NCBI GenBank assembly: GCA_963668435.2
Contig: CAXXSC010000001.1
Span: 1 to 64,000 of the forward strand
Origin: G963668435 sp963668435
Lineage (GTDB): Bacteria; Latescibacterota; Latescibacteria; Latescibacterales; Latescibacteraceae
Reading direction: 5' to 3'
DNA length: 64,000 nt
This document shows, piece by piece, positions 47,165 through 55,594 of the stretch. Under the pieces are notes generated by a model. That model had not been told where the DNA came from, ran no database searches, and was given only the letters and a program-made list of their open reading frames with translations. The first letter of the stretch is position 1. Every line of letters starts with the position of its first letter. A program made the position numbers and the translations under genes.

Positions 47165-48607
47165 ATGAAGAAGACATATCTGCTTTCGATTGTGATCATG
47201 TTACTGTTTTCGTGCAGTTCATTTGCTGCGCCGCTTGCCGAAAATCCCGATGTCGCCTCAAATATCCGTCTTATGACGAGCTGGATCGAGTCGAAAATGG
47301 CCTATGAGGATATTCCGGGTCTTGCGATCGGTGTCGTTCGCGGTGATGAGACTGTCTGGGCGCAGGGATTCGGGAGCACGGAGCGCGGCGGCGGTGACCA
47401 GGTCGACAGCCAGACACTGTTCAGGATTGCCTCGATCTCTAAACTGTTCACAAGCATTGCGGCGCTCAAACTTCGCGACGAGGGCAGGCTCCGCCTCGAC
47501 GATCCAGTGGCACAGCATCTGGAGTGGTTCGATATTCAGAACCGTTTCGAGGACGCGCCTCCTATCACGGTCAGGCACCTTCTAACGCACACCTCGGGCC
47601 TTCCGCGCGAGGCAGCCTATCCATACTGGACCGATTTCAAATTCCCGAGCCGCGAGCAGATCATAGAGGCACTTCCCGGCCAGCAGACCGCCTATCCCTC
47701 GGAAACCAAGTGGAAATACTCCAATCTCGGCCTGACAATCGCCGGTGAGGTCGTGCAGGCGGCGGCAGGCGAGCCCTATGCGGAGTATGTCCGTGAGAAT
47801 ATCCTCGAACCGCTGGGCATGAGTTCGACCCTGATCTACATCGAATCCGATAATCCGAAACTGGCTCGTGGCTACAGCCGTAAAATGGTGGACGACAGCC
47901 GATTCGCGACACCGTTCACCGAATCGAATGGCCTGACACCGGCGGCGAATTTCTCGACCTGCCTCGATGATTTCGCGAAATTCGCCAAATGGCAGCTCCG
48001 GCTCCGCGAAAAAGGCGGCGAGGAGGTGCTCAAGGCGAGTACACTCAAGGAAATGCAGCGGGTGCACTGGCTTTTCCCGTCGTGGACAGGCGGCTGGGGC
48101 CTCGGTTTCTCAGTCAGCCACACTGACAAGCGCGACATTATCGGGCACGGCGGCCATGTGTCGGGTTACCGCTCGCGTTTCAGTCTGAGCCCGAAGGAGA
48201 AGCTTTCGGTCTTTGTCATGATGACTGTCGATGACGGCGATGCTTCCGAATTTGTCGACATGGCTTACACGCTTCTCGCTCCCGCGATTACGGCGGCGGC
48301 CGAGGGAAAAGAGAGCGTTTCTGAAAGCGAACAGCCAGATCCCGCCCTGAGCCGCTATGTCGGCAAATACAGCGACATCTGGGGCGATTCCGAGGTCATG
48401 ATCTACAAGGGCAAGTTGGCGCTGATTTTTCCGCAGGCGAAAAATCCGCTTACCTCCATGCTCAAGCTCAGCTCTGCCGGGGAGCACCGATTTATGATCG
48501 ACGGCTCCGGTGGTGCGGAAACCGGCGAATACCTTTCGTTCGAGATGAATCCCGACGGCTCTGTCAAACGTTACAAGCTGGGTGAGAATTATACTGATAA
48601 AAAATAG
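47165..48607 (+). CDS. Serine beta-lactamase-like hydrolase (class C/PBP4* type)
   Basis: Signal segment MKKTYLLSIVIMLLFSC could be lipidated at Cys17 or cleaved after SFAA. The transpeptidase-like fold has S90-x-x-K93 (RIASISKLFTSIAALKL), YSNLG for the YxN motif (near residue 182) and a late HGGHVSGYRS in place of KTG. The C-terminal 100 residues form a lipocalin-like beta domain (VGKYSDIWGDSEVMIYKGKLALIFP), common in esterase/peptidase members. It may act on peptidoglycan peptides or esters rather than antibiotics. GAGG precedes the start. Confidence 0.88.
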   Translation: MKKTYLLSIVIMLLFSCSSFAAPLAENPDVASNIRLMTSWIESKMAYEDIPGLAIGVVRGDETVWAQGFGSTERGGGDQVDSQTLFRIASISKLFTSIAALKLRDEGRLRLDDPVAQHLEWFDIQNRFEDAPPITVRHLLTHTSGLPREAAYPYWTDFKFPSREQIIEALPGQQTAYPSETKWKYSNLGLTIAGEVVQAAAGEPYAEYVRENILEPLGMSSTLIYIESDNPKLARGYSRKMVDDSRFATPFTESNGLTPAANFSTCLDDFAKFAKWQLRLREKGGEEVLKASTLKEMQRVHWLFPSWTGGWGLGFSVSHTDKRDIIGHGGHVSGYRSRFSLSPKEKLSVFVMMTVDDGDASEFVDMAYTLLAPAITAAAEGKESVSESEQPDPALSRYVGKYSDIWGDSEVMIYKGKLALIFPQAKNPLTSMLKLSSAGEHRFMIDGSGGAETGEYLSFEMNPDGSVKRYKLGENYTDKK

Positions 48608-48653
48608 CCAGGATTCAGTAGACAGTAGTCAGGAGAAAAGTAAGAAGAATAGA

Positions 48654-48822
48654 ACACGGATGACGCGGGTTGAACGGATGAAAAAGAGAACTGCGGAGAT
48701 GCTGAGAAAAAGGAAGATACCAAAGAAAAAGATTGTCTGAACCGCTGATAAAAGATGATGAAACTGACAGCAGAATGATAAAAGAGAGATTCTTCACTTC
48801 GTTCAGAATGACATCTGCGATG
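48654..48822. repeat. Dispersed intergenic repeat, copy 1
   Basis: The stretch from ACACGGATGACG through AAAGATTGTCTGAACCGCTG, AGCAGAATGATAAAAGAGA and AGAATGACATCTG recurs in the same order at 51805-51994. It contains no supported gene; the rest of 48608-49009 likewise shows none. Confidence 0.75.
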
Positions 48823-49009
48823 GTATGTATTAGGCGGTATTTAAGATGACAATCTTGTGGTTGTTGGTGTCGTTTTCGTTATACAGGACACTTTTGGTAT
48901 TTTTTGAAGATTTTGACAGACAGAAATCTTTAACGAGTTCAGGATGACTGTAGTGTAAATCATAGTAATCATTCAATCATCGTTATCAGTGGTTCAGACA
49001 AATCTTTTA

Positions 49010-49038
49010 AAAAGCCCCCGTATTACGCGGGGGCTTTT
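49010..49038. terminator. Terminator at the end of the M56 gene
   Basis: AAAAGCCCCCG and CGGGGGCTTTT form an 11-bp stem with a 7-base loop; T runs follow on both strands. Confidence 0.85.
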
Positions 49039-49071
49039 CTTTTTGTTCTCTGCGCCCAGAATGATTGTCCT

Positions 49072-51270
49072 TCACTTGGCTTGTGCCATCTCGACGGGGT
49101 CATCGACCACGATGTCCACAGAAATCTCTTGCCCGGCCATGACCTGTGCCATTTTAACTATAGCGCCCTCTTCATTCGAGGCTTTGACCAGATAGTCGCC
49201 GGAAAGCAGCGGTATACTGAAACGTCCCTCTCTGTCGGTGACAGAGGTGGCGTATGAGTCGCCGTTGAAGAAAACATAGACCTGTTTCTTGAATACAGCC
49301 TCGCCAGTGCTGCTGTTGGTCACCCGGCCGCTCAGTGTGCCTAATTCCGCGCTGTTTTCCACCAGGATGAGATCACCGAGTTTGCCGGAATCAGAAATTT
49401 TAAGGGCTGTGAAGGGCCCGAAACAGCCCCATGACGTGTTGCTTTCAAGGTTGTCGCGGTCGTCGATTGCTATATCGAAACCTATGGTTTTGCCGGGCGT
49501 AAGCTCAGTGGTAATATGCGGGTATTCGTCGAAGACCTCGACGGCCCACTCGTAGATAGTCGTGTCGCCGTGACGTGCATAATCCGCCTTCGTTCGAGTC
49601 ATGGAAATGGTGCCCGCGACCATATTCGGATTAAGGAGGTAGTCCTCGGTTAGTGTGTAGGCACTGTAAATACCGTTGTTGGCGGCCATGACATACTGGT
49701 TGACCGGCAGGGTGCCAGCATCCCAGTTGTAGTTGGTTTTTCTTGTGTGAAGACCATCGAGATAGAGTTCGCAAGCATCGGGATAGTCGCGTATGTTCCG
49801 ACTTTCCTGATTGGTGAATGTAAAAACTATATCGTCGGTGACCTCTATAGCAAAATACAGGAGCCCTTCCTCCGTATTGTAGCCTGCCCGGAATTTTGCT
49901 GAACAGTCGGAGCTGTTTGACAGGTCTTCATCGTCAAGATCGGTGGGACCATAAGCCCGGTCGAAATTGAGGATCTTGTGGCTGGCCATATCCTCCGGCC
50001 AGTCGGAAAGGTCGCCATCGATAACAATACCATTGACCGGGTAAGCGTATGCACTGTTGTTGTACAGCTTTTCCGGAACCGCTTCCGGGGGCCAGTTAGC
50101 GCTGTATTTATTAAGCGATCCTGTCTGTACGAAACCGAGTGGAAATGCCAGCGCGAGAAAAAGTGCAATCATGGCAAGGATTGTGATAGCGGCGTAATCG
50201 CTTTTGGAAAGGTTTCGTCCCAATGGCCTTGTGAGAATTTCACGTATACGTCTGGCAAAAGGACGGCGCGCGGGTGAGAAGGCGAGGGCCATTTCCGGTT
50301 TTTTCTCGTTTCCGACAACAGTTTCCGCGATACGAAGAAGTGTGCCGGCGTACATGGCGCGTTTGTGTGTTTGTTCGAGGACAAGGATGTCGCAGGAAAT
50401 CTCTGCAAGATATTGTATGCGGTACAGGATCATCCATACAAACGGATTGAAAAACAGGAACGCCCTGAGCACTGACAGTACAGACAATACCGCGACATCG
50501 TTACGTCTGATATGCGAGAGCTCGTGCAGGGCGACAGACAGAAGCTCATCGTCGTTCAAGGCGTCAGCGAACGAGGTGGGCAGGACAACAACGGGTCTGA
50601 ATGTCCGGCAGGTGAGCGGACATGAAACCTCGGCGCTTTCAATGAGGATGACATGGTGTCCGAGGCCGAGACGTTTCGACGCGTCTTTGAAAATGCCTGT
50701 GATACGCCTGTCGTAGACAACATCGCTTTTCTTGATCCATTGCCCGATCCTGAACTTTCCAACGAATGTGCGTGCAAGAAGAAAAACGAGGCCGCTCATA
50801 TAGAGCATGAATCCGAAAGCATAGGGATACAGTTTCACAAGATACGCAAGCAAAAGCGCCGTATCGTGCAGCCAGTATATGTGTGTGTCACTCTTGACAT
50901 TGTCGGGTGTTGCCTGCTTGGTGTCCGTTTCCGCGTGTGACGGTTTTACCGCGTCGGCGCTGACTGCCCGTATGTTTGGAAACTGCACTGATTCGGGATT
51001 GCGGGACGGCTGCTCGAGAGAGACCGGGATTTTCATCTGCGGCCCGCCGAGAATAGCGAGACTGTCACTGAAATAGGGAATAAACGGCAGGACCATGAAC
51101 GCTGCAGTCCAGATCACGAAGCGTACTGACGGATTCTTTTTCCGCAAGAGGAAAACGATTACGGTGGCCGCGAGAAAAATGATAGCGGATTCCCATATGA
51201 TTGCGAGGAAGAGGCCGGACAGTTCGTGGCCTGCGCTGTCCATGAGCATGAGCAGGGCAATCGCGTTCAT
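49072..51270 (-). CDS. BlaR1-like M56 metallopeptidase fused to CBM9-like and carboxypeptidase-regulatory-like domains
   Basis: The N-terminal half is a four-helix M56 sensor (helices near 20-40, 50-68, 130-165, 260-280) with zinc motif HELSH in LLSVALHELSHIRRND. A helix near 360-380 crosses the membrane again. After it comes a periplasmic CBM9-like domain (VNGIVIDGDLSDWPEDMASH ... GLLYFAIEVTDD ... DACELYLDG), then a CarboxypepD_reg-like sandwich (GTLSGRVTNSSTGEAVFKKQVYVFF). BlaR1 proteins cleave the BlaI repressor when a ligand binds outside. Here the usual penicillin sensor is replaced by a carbohydrate-type module. The start overlaps blaI-like by 4 bp. Confidence 0.82.
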   Translation of the reverse strand: MNAIALLMLMDSAGHELSGLFLAIIWESAIIFLAATVIVFLLRKKNPSVRFVIWTAAFMVLPFIPYFSDSLAILGGPQMKIPVSLEQPSRNPESVQFPNIRAVSADAVKPSHAETDTKQATPDNVKSDTHIYWLHDTALLLAYLVKLYPYAFGFMLYMSGLVFLLARTFVGKFRIGQWIKKSDVVYDRRITGIFKDASKRLGLGHHVILIESAEVSCPLTCRTFRPVVVLPTSFADALNDDELLSVALHELSHIRRNDVAVLSVLSVLRAFLFFNPFVWMILYRIQYLAEISCDILVLEQTHKRAMYAGTLLRIAETVVGNEKKPEMALAFSPARRPFARRIREILTRPLGRNLSKSDYAAITILAMIALFLALAFPLGFVQTGSLNKYSANWPPEAVPEKLYNNSAYAYPVNGIVIDGDLSDWPEDMASHKILNFDRAYGPTDLDDEDLSNSSDCSAKFRAGYNTEEGLLYFAIEVTDDIVFTFTNQESRNIRDYPDACELYLDGLHTRKTNYNWDAGTLPVNQYVMAANNGIYSAYTLTEDYLLNPNMVAGTISMTRTKADYARHGDTTIYEWAVEVFDEYPHITTELTPGKTIGFDIAIDDRDNLESNTSWGCFGPFTALKISDSGKLGDLILVENSAELGTLSGRVTNSSTGEAVFKKQVYVFFNGDSYATSVTDREGRFSIPLLSGDYLVKASNEEGAIVKMAQVMAGQEISVDIVVDDPVEMAQAK

Positions 51271-51653
51271 TCGCCTTCCCTCGCTTTCTCTTCTTCCACG
51301 AGACGGTGGATTTCATCGATCTCGTCGCGGCTGATATCCTTGCCGGACAAAAGAGTCGCGACCATACTCGACTCGGAGCCGTCGAACACTTTGCCCAGAA
51401 TGTGCTCGAGCATCGTTTTCTTCGCCGTCTGCTCCTCTACCAGTGCCCGGTAGTGGTAAACCTTGCCGTCTTTACGCCGTGCCACAAAGCCCTTGTCTAT
51501 CATGAGCACGAGCATATTCCGGATAGTGCCGTAAGCGGGCTTTTTACCGCTGATTTCGAGGTCGGCGGCGATCTCATCAGGCGTGGCCTCGCCCTGTGCC
51601 CAGAGAATTTTCATGAACTGCATTTCGGTATCGGTGAAAGTGCGTGGTTTCAA
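51267..51653 (-). CDS. BlaI/MecI/CopY-family repressor
   Basis: The 128-residue winged-helix protein shows FTDTEMQFMKILWAQGEATPDEIAADL and the recognition part KKPAYGTIRNMLVLMIDKGFVARRKDGKVYHYRAL, typical of BlaI. The C-terminal helices dimerise and hold the site cut by the M56 partner. It begins with TTG, preceded by GAGGTGG at 5-base spacing. Its gene overlaps the M56 gene, so the two are translationally coupled and form a repressor-protease pair. Confidence 0.9.
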   Translation of the reverse strand: MKPRTFTDTEMQFMKILWAQGEATPDEIAADLEISGKKPAYGTIRNMLVLMIDKGFVARRKDGKVYHYRALVEEQTAKKTMLEHILGKVFDGSESSMVATLLSGKDISRDEIDEIHRLVEEEKAREGE

Positions 51654-51678
51654 GGTGCCACCTCATTTTATCAGTAAG

Positions 51679-51751
51679 TACGAAAGGTTTCGTAGTAAAG
51701 TATATACTTCGTTCAATGATCTGTCAAGGAGAAAATACGAAGGGTTTCGTA
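51679..51751 (-). promoter_or_regulatory. Promoter and paired operators of the BlaI-M56 operon
   Basis: On the minus strand TTGACA (51722-51727) and TATACT (51699-51704) are 17 bp apart. Two palindromes flank them: TACGAAAGGTTTCGTA (51679-51694) just downstream of the -10, and TACGAAGGGTTTCGTA (51736-51751) upstream of the -35, 57 bp centre to centre. Two identical-arm sites around a strong promoter imply autorepression by the BlaI-type protein. Confidence 0.85.
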
Positions 51752-51766
51752 GTTGTGGGAATGCCA

Positions 51767-51793
51767 CAGAGGACACAGAGTGCACGGAGAAAG
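51767..51793. repeat. 'cacagaggacacagag' dispersed repeat unit
   Basis: CACAGAGGACACAGAGTGCACGG belongs to the same family as the CTCTGTG units near 11786 and 52060. Confidence 0.55.
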
Positions 51794-51804
51794 ATTATAA
51801 TGAA

Positions 51805-51994
51805 ACACGGATGACACTGATTGAGCGGATTGACCACGTCTAAAGAGAAGCAAAAGAAAACCGCAGAGGCGCAAAGGCGCAGAGGAGAAATGAATATGGA
51901 AAAGATTGTCTGAACCGCTGATAACTGATGATGACATTGATAACAGAATGATAAAAGAGATTGTTCGTTTCGTTAAGAATGACATCTGTGGCAA
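51805..51994. repeat. Dispersed intergenic repeat, copy 2
   Basis: Same orientation as copy 1 at 48654-48822. It carries an extra GCAGAGGCGCAAAGGCGCAGAGG insert (about 51866) of the 'gcaaag' class that also flanks the GxxExxY gene. No gene is supported between 51754 and 52123. Confidence 0.75.
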
Positions 51995-52030
51995 TCATAT
52001 TTGTTATCCATCATTGTAAGTGTCAAATAT

Positions 52031-52060
52031 AAAAAGCCCCCGCATTCCGCGAGGGCTTTT
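52031..52060. terminator. Terminator after the GH92 gene
   Basis: AAAAGCCC and GGGCTTTT (with inner GC pairs) form a stem with T runs on either side, separating the GH92 gene from the blaI-like promoter. Confidence 0.7.
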
Positions 52061-52123
52061 CTCTGTGTACTCTGTGGCTGACTATCTTCTCAATTTTGAA
52101 TTTTGAATCTTCAATCTTGAATC

Positions 52124-54490
52124 CTATTTCACCACCGGCGGAACATCTTTCTTTCCCGCGCCCCATTTCGGATTCGGATAGGGGATCATGTCGAACTCGA
52201 TCGTGGAACCGTTCTTGAACTCGTCGTGGGAGAACCAGCTTTTCGTGTTCTTCCTGCCATTGAGTTTCGAGGAGTCGATATAGATGTTGTCCGGCGAGGC
52301 GTTGTTGGCCACGATGGTGAAATCACTGCCGCCGTAGAGATAGTCCGGCAGGTGGATGGTGACCTTGTCGAACACCGGGCTCGCGACAACATAATTCGGT
52401 GTCGAGGGCGCGACAGGGTAGAACCCCATGGCGCTGAATACGTACCACGAGGACATCTCACCGGCATCATCCATGCCCGGCAGCGCGAGGCCGTTATCGC
52501 CCACATTGTACATGACATCGAGGATTTTACGCACGATACGCTGTGTTTTCCACGGAGCACCGGCATAATTGTACATGAACGGCGCCTGGTGTGCCGGCTG
52601 GTTGCCGTGGGAGTACTGGCCGATAAAACAGCAGGTGTTACGGGCGATATGGTCGGGATTCCACGGCACGACGAACAGCGAGTCGAGCTTGGCGATGTAA
52701 CGGTCTTTGCCGCCCATGATGTCGATCAGGCCCTGAACATCGTGAGGAACGTAGAATGTCGACTGCCAACCGGTTGTCTCGCGGTACATGTAGCCGTACC
52801 AGGGGTAGTCCGGCTTGAACGGGGTTGCCCACTCGCCATTCTCCCATTTACCGCGCATGAAATTGGAGTCAAAGTGGTAGACATTGCGATAGTTCTGGCC
52901 GCGCTGATAGAATTTCTTGTAATCGTCCGTTTTTCCCAGCTTTTTCGCGAGCAGGGCGATGGAATAATCGTCATAAGAGTATTCGAGCGTCTTGGTGACA
53001 CCGGCGCTGCCGCCAGCGGGCGGAAGCAAGAGCTCCTCATCGGTAATTCCATAGGGGGTTGGCACATAGCCGTGCTCGTTGTAGAACGTATTGTTGCCGC
53101 GTGGGCCGCCCACTTGGGTCGCGTTTTTCACCAGAAGGCGGTAGGCTTCCTCGACATCGAAATCTGTCAGACCGCGGATGTAGGAGCCCGCAACCATGGA
53201 GGCCGCGTGGTCACCGTGGAAGAAACTGGGCATGAACCCGCTTTTCTGACCCATGTCTATGCAGGACTTGATGATATCGCGTTTGACCTTGGGCTCGAGA
53301 ATGGTGAGAAGCGGCAGCTTGTTTCTGAATGTGTCCCAGAACGAGGGGCGGACATAGTAATTGTAGTCGGCCTTGTCAGTTTTGCCGTCCGCGCCAGTGA
53401 AAGAACCGTCCACGTCGCTTCTCAGGGCGGGCCAGAGAACCGCGTGATAGAGCGATGTGTAGAACAGTTCGCGTTCGCGCGGTGTGCCGCCCTCGACCTC
53501 GACAGAGTTCAGGAAATCTTTCCATACTCTCTCGGAATTACGTTTGACAGCATCAAAATCCCAGCCGGGATTTTCCGCGTCGAGGTTCATTTTCGCGTTT
53601 TCCATGCTAACCCATGAGAGGCCGACCTTGACCTGTACGACCTGGCCTTCTGTGGTCTTGTACTTGAGATAGGCGCCGATATCGACACCTTTCTCGACAT
53701 GCTTGCCGTCCTTACGCTCATGGCTGGCGTAACCGTTCCAGGTGCCGGAATAATAAAAAGGCGTGTCGAACTCGGCATGGAAATAAACGACCTCATGGCC
53801 GAGGCTCTGCCAGCCGCGGACAGTGGTATCGTCGACAATTTCGATATAGGCGTCCTGTACACGCTGGTTGGCCTTTTCCATGTCGAAAAGAATGAAGGAG
53901 TTGACCGATTCGGGGAATGTATAGCGGTGGAATCCTGTCCTGAGTGTCGAGGTCAGCTCCACGTCGGTGTCGTAATCGTCGAGATGGACACGATAGTAGC
54001 CGGGCTCGGCGAACTCATTTTCATGGCTGAAATGAGAACCGTAGCCGCGGGCATTCCATGGGCCCAGACGATCGCCGGAGCCCCTGATGTAGAGACGGGT
54101 GACCACCGGCATGATCGAGATATTGCAGAGATTCCAGTGTCCCTTGTTCGAGTGGGTGAAACCGTTGATAACATCATCCTCGTAATAATAGCCGGAGCCG
54201 GTGACAAATGTCGTGACCGGGCTGCACTGCACCATCGCGTGGGGAAGCGCCGCGCCTGGGAATGTGAATCCGGCCCAGACACGCCAGCCTTTCGGCGGAG
54301 TGTAGCCGATCTGGGCGGGATCTGTCAACGGCTCGGTGCCGATGAAATGGTTGACCAGCTCGTAAGGCTCGGTTGTATCCGCGTGGCAGTCACGTGCGGA
54401 CGAGACATATGCGATGGCAATAAAGAGGCCGAGAATCGCAACTGCTGCAGGGGCCTTGCGAAAGGCCGTTAACAGTCGTGAATGGCTCAT
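52124..54490 (-). CDS. GH92 family glycosidase with Gln at the catalytic-acid position
   Basis: The start has AGGGAG six bases upstream; the N-terminus is a signal peptide (AAVAILGLFIAIAYVSSARDCHA). GH92 blocks follow: YELVNHFIGTE, GFTFPGAALPHAMVQCSP, GFTHSNKGHW, then the helical barrel with FYTSLYHAVLWPAL, SFWDTFRNKLPLLTILEP, ARNTCCFIGQYSHGNQPAHQAPF and GMDDAGEMSSWYVFSAMGFYP. In characterised exo-alpha-mannosidases the acid is the Glu of GNEP; here residue 631 is Gln (codon CAG at 52598-52600). A Gln there is known from an enzyme acting on mannose-1-phosphodiesters. Calcium-dependent, exported, 788 residues, normal length. Confidence 0.92.
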   Translation of the reverse strand: MSHSRLLTAFRKAPAAVAILGLFIAIAYVSSARDCHADTTEPYELVNHFIGTEPLTDPAQIGYTPPKGWRVWAGFTFPGAALPHAMVQCSPVTTFVTGSGYYYEDDVINGFTHSNKGHWNLCNISIMPVVTRLYIRGSGDRLGPWNARGYGSHFSHENEFAEPGYYRVHLDDYDTDVELTSTLRTGFHRYTFPESVNSFILFDMEKANQRVQDAYIEIVDDTTVRGWQSLGHEVVYFHAEFDTPFYYSGTWNGYASHERKDGKHVEKGVDIGAYLKYKTTEGQVVQVKVGLSWVSMENAKMNLDAENPGWDFDAVKRNSERVWKDFLNSVEVEGGTPRERELFYTSLYHAVLWPALRSDVDGSFTGADGKTDKADYNYYVRPSFWDTFRNKLPLLTILEPKVKRDIIKSCIDMGQKSGFMPSFFHGDHAASMVAGSYIRGLTDFDVEEAYRLLVKNATQVGGPRGNNTFYNEHGYVPTPYGITDEELLLPPAGGSAGVTKTLEYSYDDYSIALLAKKLGKTDDYKKFYQRGQNYRNVYHFDSNFMRGKWENGEWATPFKPDYPWYGYMYRETTGWQSTFYVPHDVQGLIDIMGGKDRYIAKLDSLFVVPWNPDHIARNTCCFIGQYSHGNQPAHQAPFMYNYAGAPWKTQRIVRKILDVMYNVGDNGLALPGMDDAGEMSSWYVFSAMGFYPVAPSTPNYVVASPVFDKVTIHLPDYLYGGSDFTIVANNASPDNIYIDSSKLNGRKNTKSWFSHDEFKNGSTIEFDMIPYPNPKWGAGKKDVPPVVK

Positions 54491-54685
54491 GTCGTCTCCC
54501 TTGTTTCAATATGTGGTATGGTGGGTGTTTAAGTGCGAGCAGTTAGTAAGATACGAAAACCGGAACGGCTTTCCAAATTTTCAGCGCTCTAAAAGTATTG
54601 TATGACTGACTTTGAAATGGATTTTGTGCTGACGGAATAACGTGTGCGGCAAATGGTTTTGCTGTTTGGGGTGCTTGCGGAGAAT

Positions 54686-54997
54686 TTAATTGATTGTCAT
54701 GAGGATTGCTTTGATAAAACCGGCGATCTTGATCAGTGCGAGGCAGGCGATTCCTGCAAATCCGAGGCGCAGGAAAATGGTCATGAGGTCACGTGCGATT
54801 GAAATATTGTCCACATGTATCTCGCCTTTGTGTTTTTCGAGATACGCGCGACTTTTCGAACGGTTTTCACGAATCCTGTCCGATTCCCAGCGCCTGAGCG
54901 TATTCATCGACATGCCGAGTTCTTCGGCAATCAAGGGAAGCGATTTTCCTTCCTGCCGGAATTCATGAAAAAGCCTGTATGCGTCCTTGACTTCCAT
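54686..54997 (-). CDS. HTH-domain protein with C-terminal membrane helix
   Basis: Residues 4-50 contain a helix-turn-helix like those of terminase small subunits or MerR-like resolvases (EGKSLPLIAEELGMSMNTLRRWESDRIREN). Residues about 72-97 are one hydrophobic helix (FLRLGFAGIACLALIKIAGFIKAIL). A DNA-binding domain tied to a membrane anchor is unusual at 103 residues. AGGAAA lies eight bases before the start. It is 195 bp upstream of the GH92 gene on the same strand and could take part in its control, but that is guesswork. Confidence 0.6.
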   Translation of the reverse strand: MEVKDAYRLFHEFRQEGKSLPLIAEELGMSMNTLRRWESDRIRENRSKSRAYLEKHKGEIHVDNISIARDLMTIFLRLGFAGIACLALIKIAGFIKAILMTIN

Positions 54998-55284
54998 TGT
55001 TTTTTCCTGTAACTGGCAGAATGCGAAACGATACTATCCGCCATAATTGTGCCGCTAATTGATCCACCTGCTCCCAACCATAAAAAATAACAATAATCTT
55101 GATTTTAAACAATGCTGTTTTTACATGAAACGGTGATTTATGCAATTTTATTTTTGCTCTGTTTTAGGGCTTATCTTCTTGTTATTTATTGTGTAATCTG
55201 TGTTTTTGAGAGTGATCGGAGATGGTGCTGCCGGTTAAAGAGCTTGATAGTCTACTGCTGTAAGCAAAAGCTGCGAACAAATAC
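54998..55284. other. Gene-free AT-rich spacer
   Basis: Open frames here are short, without ribosome sites and low in composition. I see no supported gene in 54998-55284, nor in 55321-55594, where a minus frame containing SALTWHNLKYIAAPGANLYC might be a gene remnant but was not identified. Confidence 0.4.
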
Positions 55285-55320
55285 AAAAAAGCGGGAATAT
55301 TAATATCCCCGCTTTTTTTT
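55285..55320 (+). terminator. Strong terminator hairpin in a gene-free spacer
   Basis: AAAAAGCGGG and CCCGCTTTTT pair, and the inner AATATTAATAT also folds; eight T follow on the plus strand. No plus-strand gene lies just upstream, so a short transcript may end here. Confidence 0.7.
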
Positions 55321-55594
55321 ACACCTGTGTTGTCGAGCGTGATGTAGTGCCTGTCCATCGAAATACAGTAGAGATTCGCTCCCGGAGCAGCGATGTATTT
55401 CAGATTGTGCCATGTCAGTGCCGAAAAGGAATTGTGTTCACGGCTGTTCCGGTTTTCTCCATCTGGAGTGCTGGCGCTCACTGACACAAATAGCTGCACA
55501 GAACAACGGCAAGAATCAAAATCAAAAGTATGTTTGCTGTCTCGTTGCCTGTTTGGGCTTTTTGGTGATTCTCCTTAGGAGATTCTTGATTTAC

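Noticed and set aside
52226..53617. 463-codon plus-strand frame opposite the GH92 gene
   Set aside because: Shadow of GH92; no family motif and no start signal.
55182..55499. 105-codon minus-strand frame in the spacer before the GDSL gene
   Set aside because: It spans the terminator hairpin and has no ribosome site. A short inner stretch looks protein-like and may be a remnant, but I could not identify it.
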